A stretch of DNA of 64,000 bases from Bacteroidota bacterium (GTDB lineage Bacteria > Bacteroidota > Bacteroidia > Bacteroidales > Lentimicrobiaceae): positions 62,001 through 126,000 of the forward strand of contig JAEZDY010000001.1 of NCBI GenBank assembly GCA_023417935.1, written 5' to 3'. The notes beneath the pieces are model-generated. The model did not search any database, was not told the origin of the DNA, and saw nothing but the letters and a program-made list of their open reading frames with translations. The translations under genes and the position numbers were made by a program. Positions 53,418 to 61,499 of this stretch are shown one piece after another. The stretch's first letter is position 1. Every line of letters begins with the position of its first letter.

Positions 53418-54602
53418 ATGTATGAACGTCCTTATTTAAAGCAAGTTAAAGCAAGAATTGAAGAACCGCGAAAGTTCATTCAAGTGATTATCGGGCCTCG
53501 ACAGGTGGGTAAAACCACTATGGTGAGTCAATTATTGTCTCAATTGTCTATATCATACGTATCTGAATCGGCTGATGCTATCGCGGCAACTAACTCGTCT
53601 TGGTTAATGCAAGCCTGGGAGACGGCCAGACTGAAAATGAAAGCATCCGGTGCATTGGAGTATCTTCTTGTGATTGATGAGATACAAAAGATAGATAACT
53701 GGAGCGAAGTTGTAAAACAGCAATGGGATAAGGATACCCGTGAGAACGTTAACATCAAGGTTATTCTGCTGGGTTCATCTCGTCTGCTAATTCAGAAAGG
53801 CTTAACCGAATCGTTGGCCGGACGTTTCGAGACATTTTACCTTGGTCACTGGTCGTTTGCCGAAATGGAAACTGCCTTTGACTGGTCCATCGAACAGTAC
53901 ATTTATTTTGGAGGTTATCCCGGATCTGCGTCACTGATCAATGATGAAGAACGATGGAAAAATTATATAAAAGATTCTCTTATCGAGACCAGCATCTCTA
54001 AAGATATTTTGATGCTGACCCGTGTAGATAAACCTGCGTTGCTGAAACGACTATTTGAACTTGGGTGTCTGTATTCAGGACAGATTCTGTCATATACTAA
54101 AATCACCGGACAACTTCAGGATGCCGGCAACACAACAACTTTGGCAAATTACCTCAGGTTATTATCTGATTGTGGGTTGTTAGGTGGGCTGGAGAAATAC
54201 GCAGGAAGTGTTATCCGTCAACGGTCATCAAGCCCTAAATTTCAGGTATATAATAACGCACTATTGACATCTCAGGATAACAATGATTATTCAACGGCCA
54301 TCGTGAATCCAAAGCTATGGAGCCGGTTAGTTGAATCATCAGTTGGCGCTCATTTGCTAAATTATTCAATCTCCGAAAGGTATAATCTCTATTACTGGCG
54401 TGAAGGTAATAAAGAAGTCGATTTTATACTTCAAAAAGGAGATAAGGTAATCGGGCTTGAAATAAATAGTGGTGCAAGCTCAGATAACGAAGGGATGAGG
54501 ATATTTAGCGAGAGATTTAATCCTGATAAAGTACTCCTGGTGGGTATTGGAGGAATTCCTTATAAGGAATTCCTGAAGATTAACCCGAAAGAGTTATTAT
54601 AA
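53418..54602 (+). CDS. AAA ATPase with DUF4143 domain (copy 3)
   Basis: 394 residues. Walker A IIGPRQVGKTTMVSQL near residue 25, Walker B LLVIDEIQKIDNW, sensor VILLGSSRLLIQKGLTESLAGRF. DUF4143 part includes KEVDFILQKGDKVIGLEIN (acidic residues of the nuclease-like core). Intact counterpart of the remnant at 46229. It is flanked by GATAATTTACC inverted repeats on both sides (53218-53282 and 54609-54639), which suggests that it was inserted into, or duplicated together with, the control region of copy 2. Confidence 0.86.
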   Translation: MYERPYLKQVKARIEEPRKFIQVIIGPRQVGKTTMVSQLLSQLSISYVSESADAIAATNSSWLMQAWETARLKMKASGALEYLLVIDEIQKIDNWSEVVKQQWDKDTRENVNIKVILLGSSRLLIQKGLTESLAGRFETFYLGHWSFAEMETAFDWSIEQYIYFGGYPGSASLINDEERWKNYIKDSLIETSISKDILMLTRVDKPALLKRLFELGCLYSGQILSYTKITGQLQDAGNTTTLANYLRLLSDCGLLGGLEKYAGSVIRQRSSSPKFQVYNNALLTSQDNNDYSTAIVNPKLWSRLVESSVGAHLLNYSISERYNLYYWREGNKEVDFILQKGDKVIGLEINSGASSDNEGMRIFSERFNPDKVLLVGIGGIPYKEFLKINPKELL

Positions 54603-54608
54603 TTATCG

Positions 54609-54639
54609 GATAATTTACCCATATGCTGGTAAAAATATC
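54609..54639. repeat. GATAATTTACC inverted repeat, third copy
   Basis: GATAATTTACC (54609-54619) and GGTAAAAATATC (54628-54639), 7 bases past the stop of ATPase copy 3. Same form as the pair at 53218-53282. The 54603-55014 gap otherwise holds dispersed repeats and a promoter, no gene. Confidence 0.65.
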
Positions 54640-54647
54640 CGTTATTC

Positions 54648-54905
54648 CCATCCATCGTTCAGACGCCAACATGGCGTCTCTACATCTGATGGTGGGGCAC
54701 CTCACCTCGGTCCTCTCCTCAAGGAGAGGATGAAGAACGTGGAAATATGAAAAAATAAACGTATACCGCAACCCCGGTGTAGAGATGCCATGATTGCGTC
54801 TGAAAGGAAGGAATGTACCGCGCCGTAGGTGCGAAAGATCGGTAGAAACAAACAGCCCCAATCCATACCACCGCTCCGTTAGGTGCGGAACAAAATATCC
54901 CATCC
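54648..54905. repeat. Composite of dispersed repeats
   Basis: In order: GACGCC palindrome with flanks (54648-54692), CACCTCACCTCGGTCCTCTCC hairpin (54694-54735), a second GACGCC-type unit (GATGCCATGATTGCGTC, about 54783-54800), and ACCGCGCCGTAGGTGCGAAAG (about 54818-54838) with GGTAGAAACAAACAGCCCC. The last two parts recur in the same order at 56607-56705. Confidence 0.75.
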
Positions 54906-54962
54906 ATCGTAATCCGTTTCAACTCGTTAAACCCGAGTAGTTAATAAATATATTTTATATTT

Positions 54963-54993
54963 TTTGTAACGCGTTTTGATTTTTGTAATTTTG
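54963..54993 (+). promoter_or_regulatory. Bacteroidota-type promoter
   Basis: TTTG (54963-54966), 19 bases, TAATTTTG (54986-54993), then GTTGCGG. Spacer TAACGCGTTTTGATTTTTG. Third instance of the same promoter block in the window; serves the T9SS gene at 55015. Confidence 0.65.
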
Positions 54994-55014
54994 GTTGCGG
55001 AAGTTCCATAAAAG

Positions 55015-56466
55015 ATGAAAAAAATGAAAACAAAATATATTATTCTCTGGCTTTATTTCATGCCTATAATAGCTTTATCACAATCTTGGAGTGATCCGGT
55101 AACAGTTTATAATGACGGATACAATGAATCTGTTGATTTTACCATAGATAAAAATGGATCTATACATAGTGTTTGGGCACATAAAGTAGAAACTAACTAT
55201 TGGAAAATATTTTACTCAAAATCTACTGATAATGGGAATACCTGGTCAACGGCTCAAGACATCTCTTTAAACGACAATCTATGGATGAGTGATCCTCAGA
55301 TAATTGCTGACTCAAACAATAATATTTATGTAAGTTATGATTATAACACAGGTGATCCGGGTAATATGTTGGTTTTTATGAAAAAGTTTGATGGAATACA
55401 GTGGCAAGGCACGGATACCATTTCTACTGGTCTGCGTGGTTCTATGCATAGCAGGCTGGTTGTTGATAAAAATAATAAGATCTATTGTTTCTGGTATAGA
55501 GGTAAAATACTCTACCGTACATTAGAAAACGGGATTTGGAGTTCAGTGGTTCAGCTATATAACGGCAATGATGATCATTACTTTCTTAAAAGTGTAGTTA
55601 TTGATAACTTGAATAACATACATTGTACAGGGAAATATCATTATTATGGGCAAAGTGGATATGGCGACAGGGCAATGTATTTTAATTGTATTAATGGAAT
55701 TTGGAGCGATATTACAATATTAAGTGATAATACTACCTGGAGAGGCCCTGATATAGCAGTAGATTCAAACAATTTTCCATCTATAACCTGGGGACAATTT
55801 ACCTCAAATTCAGCTCCGGCTAATCATGGGACATTTGTTACCTCTTTTGATGGAAGTAGCTGGGGTGTTCCACAGTTACTTATTGAAGATAGCCCTGAAC
55901 AACACGCCATTGAAATTGATCAATTCAACAAAAAATATATTGTTGATCTGGAAAAAGATACAACTGGATATCAGCAAGTATTGTATACTAACACTTTAAA
56001 TAACTGGTCAAGAGAAATTATTCAACAAGATAATTATGGGTACTACAGTCATAAGCTACTTGAATATGACAATAAATTATATCTTATGTACATTAAAGTA
56101 GATACTATATTTGAGCAAAATGGAACTTTCGTTTTCTCTAGAATTCAGATAAATAAACTAGACATATTAAGTGGCTTACCTGATTATAATACCAACTTAA
56201 GTCTAAATATTTCCCCTAACCCATTCAGCAACTTAACATGGATTAATTTCGAAACAACATCATTCACCAATGTTCAACTTAAAATCCACAACCTGAAAGG
56301 TCAGATTGTAAACATACTTGTAAATGAAAATAAAACACAGGGCAAGTACAGCATTCTTTGGGAAGGTAACGACCTTAATGGAAAGGAGGTTTCACCAGGT
56401 CTTTATCTCGTTCGCTTGCAGATAGGCAGGAATGTGGTTACACGGTCAGTAATACTAACTCAATAA
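55015..56466 (+). CDS. T9SS-secreted sialidase-like repeat protein
   Basis: 483 residues, signal peptide YIILWLYFMPIIALSQS. Repeats of the type FTIDKNGSIHSVWAHK, YSKSTDNGNTWSTAQDIS and IYCFWYRGKILYRTLENG suggest a six-bladed sialidase-like propeller, without a recognisable catalytic set. T9SS domain at the end (ISPNPFSNLTWINFE to VVTRSVILTQ). It is the intact homolog of the decapitated gene at 46358 and shows where that one lost its N terminus. Confidence 0.83.
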   Translation: MKKMKTKYIILWLYFMPIIALSQSWSDPVTVYNDGYNESVDFTIDKNGSIHSVWAHKVETNYWKIFYSKSTDNGNTWSTAQDISLNDNLWMSDPQIIADSNNNIYVSYDYNTGDPGNMLVFMKKFDGIQWQGTDTISTGLRGSMHSRLVVDKNNKIYCFWYRGKILYRTLENGIWSSVVQLYNGNDDHYFLKSVVIDNLNNIHCTGKYHYYGQSGYGDRAMYFNCINGIWSDITILSDNTTWRGPDIAVDSNNFPSITWGQFTSNSAPANHGTFVTSFDGSSWGVPQLLIEDSPEQHAIEIDQFNKKYIVDLEKDTTGYQQVLYTNTLNNWSREIIQQDNYGYYSHKLLEYDNKLYLMYIKVDTIFEQNGTFVFSRIQINKLDILSGLPDYNTNLSLNISPNPFSNLTWINFETTSFTNVQLKIHNLKGQIVNILVNENKTQGKYSILWEGNDLNGKEVSPGLYLVRLQIGRNVVTRSVILTQ

Positions 56467-56513
56467 TTTTTTAACCGGGCTAAAATGCCGGCTTAAAGGG
56501 ATCAGGTGTAATC

Positions 56514-56742
56514 CGTTTCCATCCATCGTTCAGACGCCAACATGGCATCTCTACATCTGATGGTGTTATGACATGAATCATCCATGGCATGAAAAAATCA
56601 ACATTTACCGCAACCCCGGTTTAGAGACGCAATGATTGCGTCTGAAAGGAAGGAAAGTACCGCGCCGTAGGTGCGAAAGATTGGTAGAAACAAACAGCCC
56701 CAATCCATATAATGTAGAGACGCGGTTAATCGCGTCTCTACA
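56514..56742. repeat. Composite of dispersed repeats after the T9SS gene
   Basis: Long-form GACGCC repeat (56514-56605) ending ATGGCATGAAAAAATCAAC; a second unit (GACGCAATGATTGCGTC, about 56625-56641); ACCGCGCCGTAGGTGCGAAAG (about 56659-56679); then GTAGAGACGCGGTTAATCGC with CGTCTCTAC (56714-56742), a perfect-armed hairpin. The last may also end transcription of katG and the T9SS gene, which converge here. Confidence 0.75.
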
Positions 56743-56752
56743 TCGTTAGGTC

Positions 56753-59029
56753 CTACTGCAAATCAAACCTGTCAAGATTCATAACCTTGACCCAGGCTGC
56801 AACAAAATCATTTACAAATTTTGCACCTGCATCAGCACTGCCATATACTTCACTCAATGCCCGAAGCTCTGAATTTGAACCAAAGATCAGGTCAACTCTG
56901 GTACCAGTCCACTTGACTTCACCTGTAGTGCGGTCGCGGCCGATAAACGTTTCTTTTTCTTCTGAAGCCGGCATCCATGCTGTCGCCATATCCAGCAGAT
57001 TTACAAAGTAATCATTGGTGAGCACACCGGGCCGGTCAGTAAATACACCATTCTTGGAGTTGTCGAAGTTGGTATTCAAAACCCGCATGCCACCAAGCAG
57101 CACTGTCATTTCCGGAACTGTGAGCGTTAGCAGATGTGCTTTATCAATCAATAATTCCTCTGATTTTATGGCATATCTGGCTTTCAGATAATTGCGGAAA
57201 CCATCAGCAACAGGCTCAAGGAATGAGAATGATTCAACATCTGTTTGCTCTTGCGAAGCATCCATACGTCCGGGCATAAAAGGAACAGTTACAGCGTAAC
57301 CGGCATCTTTTGATGCTTTTTCCACACCTACACATCCCGCAAGGACAATAAGATCGGCCAGCGATATCTGTTTACCGTTGTTTTGTTTCTGATTGAAATT
57401 ATGGCGGATATCTTCCAGCTTTTCAATGACCCTGGCAAGCTGCGGCGGATTGTTTACCTCCCAGTCTTTCTGTGGTTCCAGTCTGATCCTTGCCCCGTTC
57501 GCCCCGCCGCGCTTATCCGAACCACGGAAGGTGGAAGCTGAAGCCCAGGCTGTTGATACTAATTCTGATACACTAAGTCCTGATGCCAATATCTCTGATT
57601 TTAAATCCACAATATCCTCTTCATTAACAGGCTTATGATCTACTGCCGGGATGGGATCCTGCCAAAGCAGTTCTTCTTTCGGAACTTCCGGACCTAAATA
57701 GCGTGAAACCGGACCCATGTCCCTGTGCGTAAGCTTATACCAGGCGCGGGCAAAAGCATCAGCAAACTCAAGAGGATGTTCGTAAAAACGACGGGATATC
57801 TTTTCGTATACCGGATCAAACCTTAACGAGAGGTCGGTTGTAAGCATGGTTGGCAGATGTCTTTTTGCAGGATCATGCGCATCAGGTATGATCTTGTCTG
57901 CATTTTTAGCTGTCCACTGATGAGCACCTGCCGGACTTTTAGTTAATTCCCAATCATAATTGAAGAGGTTCTCGAAAAAGTAATAGCTCCACTTTGTAGG
58001 AGTTGGTGTCCAGGTTACCTCTAATCCACTGGTAATTGTATCGCCGGCTTTACCGGTACCGAAACTATTATGCCACCCAAATCCCTGTCCTTCAATAGAT
58101 GCAGCCTCAGGCTCCGGGCCAACATGACTGGTAACGGCTGCACCATGTGTTTTGCCGAAGGTATGCCCACCTGCAATCAGAGCAACTGTTTCTTCATCAT
58201 TCATGGCCATTCGTCTGAAGGTTTCACGTATGTCATGAGCGGCAGCAAGTGGATCAGGGTTACCATCCGGCCCTTCGGGATTCACATAAATTAACCCCAT
58301 TTGCACTGCTGCCAGTGGGTTTTCAAGCTTTCGCGAATGCATCTGTCCATCGGCATCATCGTCAGAAACTGTAACAGCTCCCTCCTTCACAACCCCTTCT
58401 GAACCATCGGCATAGCGCACATCGCCTCCAAGCCATTTGGTTTCCGCGCCCCAGTAAACATCTTCCTCAGGTTCCCACACATCTTCACGGCCTCCGGCGA
58501 AACCGAAAGTTTTAAATCCCATTGATTCCAGAGCAACGTTCCCGGCAAGGATCATCAGGTCAGCCCATGAAATTTTCTTACCATACTTCTGTTTCACCGG
58601 CCATAACAACCGGCGGGCTTTGTCAAGATTAACATTGTCGGGCCAGCTATTAAGAGGGGCAAAGCGTTGCTGACCGCTGCCTGCACCACCGCGCCCATCG
58701 CCGGTGCGATATGTACCTGCACTATGCCAGGCCATGCGGATAAAAAACGGACCGTAATGACCAAAATCAGCCGGCCACCAGTCCTGTGAGTCAGTCATCA
58801 ACTTATGAAGATCCTGCTTAAGAGCTTTGAGGTCAAGGGTTTTGAACTCCTCAGCATAATTAAAATCCTTACCCATAGGGTCAGATTTCGATGAATGTTG
58901 TCTTAGAATACCAAGCTTCAACCTGTCAGGCCACCAGTGTATGTTTTTTGTCCCGCCAATAACGGCACTATGCTTACCTCCTGCACCTGTAACAGGGCAT
59001 TGACCATTCGTGTTTCCTGTATCTTCCAT
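56753..59029 (-). CDS. katG: Catalase-peroxidase KatG
   Basis: About 758 residues from the ATG at 59029 (MEDTGNTNGQCPVTG); an in-frame ATG at 59053 adds eight residues. Heme enzyme that breaks down hydrogen peroxide and peroxidises small substrates. Distal site FIRMAWHSAGTYRTGDGRGG, proximal His in IAGGHTFGKTHGA, and the crosslink partners: Trp of MAWHS, Tyr of LIYVNPEGPDG, Met of FRRMAMNDEE. The second, heme-free peroxidase-like domain (from about residue 430) is complete to KVMNLDRFDLQ. Cytoplasmic. Monocistronic; no OxyR-type site identified. Confidence 0.96.
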   Translation of the reverse strand: MEDTGNTNGQCPVTGAGGKHSAVIGGTKNIHWWPDRLKLGILRQHSSKSDPMGKDFNYAEEFKTLDLKALKQDLHKLMTDSQDWWPADFGHYGPFFIRMAWHSAGTYRTGDGRGGAGSGQQRFAPLNSWPDNVNLDKARRLLWPVKQKYGKKISWADLMILAGNVALESMGFKTFGFAGGREDVWEPEEDVYWGAETKWLGGDVRYADGSEGVVKEGAVTVSDDDADGQMHSRKLENPLAAVQMGLIYVNPEGPDGNPDPLAAAHDIRETFRRMAMNDEETVALIAGGHTFGKTHGAAVTSHVGPEPEAASIEGQGFGWHNSFGTGKAGDTITSGLEVTWTPTPTKWSYYFFENLFNYDWELTKSPAGAHQWTAKNADKIIPDAHDPAKRHLPTMLTTDLSLRFDPVYEKISRRFYEHPLEFADAFARAWYKLTHRDMGPVSRYLGPEVPKEELLWQDPIPAVDHKPVNEEDIVDLKSEILASGLSVSELVSTAWASASTFRGSDKRGGANGARIRLEPQKDWEVNNPPQLARVIEKLEDIRHNFNQKQNNGKQISLADLIVLAGCVGVEKASKDAGYAVTVPFMPGRMDASQEQTDVESFSFLEPVADGFRNYLKARYAIKSEELLIDKAHLLTLTVPEMTVLLGGMRVLNTNFDNSKNGVFTDRPGVLTNDYFVNLLDMATAWMPASEEKETFIGRDRTTGEVKWTGTRVDLIFGSNSELRALSEVYGSADAGAKFVNDFVAAWVKVMNLDRFDLQ

Positions 59030-59147
59030 TGGTATATCTTTTAGAAATTGCAATTACATCACCTGAATATGTTCATCATGAACCGCCATAATAACATCAT
59101 GCAATAACATGTTGTTCAGGTCAGTGAGACGCTAAGATACAAAAAAA

Positions 59148-59215
59148 ACAGCAGTCAGCAGTCAGCGATCAACAGTCAGTAGTCAGCGATCAGCGATCAG
59201 CAGTCAGCAGTCAGA
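59148..59215. repeat. CAGTCAG seven-base tandem repeat
   Basis: About nine units of the word AGTCAGC and variants (AGTCAGCGATC, AACAGTCAGT). Upstream of katG and non-coding. Related in form, not in sequence, to 30050-30119. The rest of the 59030-59432 gap contains CCCGGACGTGCGGGG (about 59296), a GACGCC palindrome (59350-59367), and the promoter listed next. Confidence 0.7.
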
Positions 59216-59394
59216 TTTTTTGTTTTTTATTCATTGTTGTTGTTTTTGTTCCGAGGTTCCATTGTTCCCAGTTAATTATCATGGTCCTGTGAATCCCGGA
59301 CGTGCGGGGAAATTACTTCCACGCTTCTTCCAAATGGCTTAATTCAAAAGACGCCATCCTGGCGTCTGTAAATGGTAACATCTTCTTATTTTTA

Positions 59395-59402
59395 TATCTT
59401 TG
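59395..59402 (+). promoter_or_regulatory. -7 promoter element TATCTTTG
   Basis: TATCTTTG followed by AGTAAATTT, as before the genes at 30686 and 32109 (block TTTATATCTTTGAGTAAA). A clear TTTG at -33 is not present. Likely promoter of the T9SS gene at 59433. Confidence 0.5.
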
Positions 59403-59432
59403 AGTAAATTTTAATTGGGCGCAATATAGCTT

Positions 59433-61019
59433 ATGCGAGCGCATTTGTATATTTTAAGTTTATTGCTTCTTCTAACATCCCAAAACCTCCTAGCGCAGGA
59501 GTGGATTCGCTATTATGGCCAAGGGCAAAGTGCCGTGTGTAGAAGTATTGCAAATGATTATGACAATGGTGCAGTAATTGGAGGTATGATCCATAATTAC
59601 AAATTTATTTGGATATTAAAGATTGATGTTAATGGGAATATATTGTGGGATAAAAAAATTGGCAACTCTTATGGCGATTGTGGTATTGGAAATGTAGAAA
59701 AAACTGATGATGGTGGATTTATTTTATGCGGCTCATGGACATTAATAAATCCAGTACATGATGCATTTATAATCAAACTTAATCCATGTGCTGAGATAGA
59801 ATGGTGCAAAGTGCTTGATACGCCTGATAATTATGATATGGGGTTTAAAGTTAAACAAACACCGGAAGGTGATTTTGTATTAATGGGGGGGTATTTTGAT
59901 ACTGAGCCTGAGTCTAATACATCTTTGTTCAAGTTTGATGCTACCGGAAACCTGATATGGCACCAATTCTATCCGCTTGACAGCATTTATTATCAAGACC
60001 AACCAAAAGATTTATTAATAGATGAGAATGGTTATCTCATACTAACCGACCGCTATTATCCCGATCCCGGCACTACTTCACCTGCTATCCTGAGACATCA
60101 TTTTACTAAAACCGACACTTCAGGTGCTCTTTTATGGGACTTGGTTTATGGGATTGATGATTATTATTATGGAGACCCTTGGTGTTTAAAAAAAAGCAGA
60201 ACTGGTGCTTATTACGAAGCAGGAATGCATCTTCATCAGAATATGAATGCAAGTCCTGGTTTTATTAAAATTGCTAACGATGGAACTCCTCTTTATAATG
60301 CCGATTTAATAAGTGATGTTTTTTGGGGTGGATTAACTTCAATTGACATACTTAATGATTCATTATTGGTAATGAAAGGCAGATACTATCCTGATGATCA
60401 ATATACAAGTTATGATGCATTCTTTAAATCTGATACTTTGGGAGTTTTACGAAAAATTAAAATAGTCCAATCCACATCAAATGGATATTCTTCTACCTGT
60501 TATACAAAAGACTCTAAGTATATAGCTATTGGAGATGATGTTTTCAATAATTCATGGAGAATAGTAGCTGTTAAAATTAACTCTGACCTTGAATATGACA
60601 GTTTGTACACACAACCTTTCGTATATGATAGTCTCTGCCCTTACCCTATTGTAAGTGAAACCATTAATCCTACATGCGATAATGTTATAGTAAAGGTTGA
60701 TGAACCTTTTAAAGACCCTTCAACCACTCAGTTGAAGGTTTACCCTAATCCAACGGATAAATATGTAACCATTGAGTTGCCAAAATACCTGGTTATGAAT
60801 AGCAAAGGTAATTCCCCTGTAACCACAATTCATCACCAATGGTCAACTGCAACATTGCAGTTAATAGACATCCATGGTACAATTATCTTAACAAAGAAAG
60901 TTTCAAATTTTGATGCACCCCTACAAATAGATGTATCCCATCTGGTTGCCGGAATGTACCAGTTCAGGCTATTGTATCAGGGGAAATTAGTAGCCGGGAG
61001 TAAGGTGTTGGTTAAATAG
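59433..61019 (+). CDS. T9SS-secreted beta-propeller protein
   Basis: 528 residues, signal peptide MRAHLYILSLLLLLTSQNLLA. Repeats of the kind WILKIDVNGNILWDKKIG, KTDDGGFILCGSW, FKFDATGNLIWHQFY and FTKTDTSGALLWDLVYG, typical of DGGF-type propeller blades in Bacteroidota surface proteins. T9SS domain at the end (KVYPNPTDKYVTIELP to GKLVAGSKVLVK), interrupted by an unusual 15-residue insertion (NSKGNSPVTTIHHQW). Function unknown; surface exposed. Confidence 0.8.
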   Translation: MRAHLYILSLLLLLTSQNLLAQEWIRYYGQGQSAVCRSIANDYDNGAVIGGMIHNYKFIWILKIDVNGNILWDKKIGNSYGDCGIGNVEKTDDGGFILCGSWTLINPVHDAFIIKLNPCAEIEWCKVLDTPDNYDMGFKVKQTPEGDFVLMGGYFDTEPESNTSLFKFDATGNLIWHQFYPLDSIYYQDQPKDLLIDENGYLILTDRYYPDPGTTSPAILRHHFTKTDTSGALLWDLVYGIDDYYYGDPWCLKKSRTGAYYEAGMHLHQNMNASPGFIKIANDGTPLYNADLISDVFWGGLTSIDILNDSLLVMKGRYYPDDQYTSYDAFFKSDTLGVLRKIKIVQSTSNGYSSTCYTKDSKYIAIGDDVFNNSWRIVAVKINSDLEYDSLYTQPFVYDSLCPYPIVSETINPTCDNVIVKVDEPFKDPSTTQLKVYPNPTDKYVTIELPKYLVMNSKGNSPVTTIHHQWSTATLQLIDIHGTIILTKKVSNFDAPLQIDVSHLVAGMYQFRLLYQGKLVAGSKVLVK

Positions 61020-61065
61020 AATTAATATAACAAAGATTCCAGTTCAACGCAATCCATTGCAACCG

Positions 61066-61260
61066 TTTCAATCCATCGTTCAGACGCCAACATGGCGTCT
61101 CTACATCTGATGGTGTTATGACATGAATCATCCATGGCATGAAAAAATCAACGCCCCTCGATAAAAACCCGGGGACCGTCACTTTGAACACCTTTGAATC
61201 CCGCACGTGCGGGAAACCCCCTTGAACAACATTGAATCCCGCACGTGCGGGAAACAATCT
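61066..61260. repeat. Composite of GACGCC, GGGGACCGTCAC and CCCGCACGTGCGGG repeats
   Basis: 61066-61150 is the long-form GACGCC repeat. From 61170 follows GGGGACCGTCACTTTGAACA (reverse of the cluster at 15210-15245). Then come two perfect palindromes CCCGCACGTGCGGG at 61200-61213 and 61238-61251, spaced 38 bases, each between TTGAA and AAAC. Too few units for an array. Confidence 0.75.
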
Positions 61261-61347
61261 TGAACAATCTTGCCATTGTTATAAAAAATTTGCATATCTC
61301 ATATATATTATCTAATTTTACCAAATGTTGATAATGAATACGTCAAA

Positions 61348-61408
61348 CATACATTAAACATACCCTTAGGGTAACATTAATGTATGTATGAGTAATGTTT
61401 AATGTATG
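61348..61408. promoter_or_regulatory. Inverted repeat upstream of the DUF6266-like gene
   Basis: CATACATTAAACAT (61348-61361) and ATGTTTAATGTATG (61395-61408) are exact reverse complements with a 33-base gap, in which ACATTAATGT is itself a perfect palindrome (61374-61383). Related half words (TTAATGTATG, TAATGAATG) continue to about 61425. Could be an operator array or a long RNA hairpin, about 90 bases before the gene at 61500. Confidence 0.55.
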
Positions 61409-61499
61409 ATTAATGAATGTTTTGTAAAAATCAATCGCCGATGAAAATCAGGCCGCTCAAATAACCAACAGAAACCCAATAACTTAAATTATACTGAAA

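Noticed and set aside
26440..56466. Integron-like array of gene cassettes
   Set aside because: No integrase was found; palindromes between genes lack attC-type core sites and are scattered in both orientations.
26440..56466. Toxin-antitoxin interpretation of the ATPase genes
   Set aside because: No small partner genes accompany the DUF4143 ATPases; inverted repeats alone are insufficient.
61196..61255. Possible CRISPR repeat (two GAATCCCGCACGTGCGGGAAAC units)
   Set aside because: Only two full units, an interval of about 16 bases that resembles flanking repeat words, and no cas genes.
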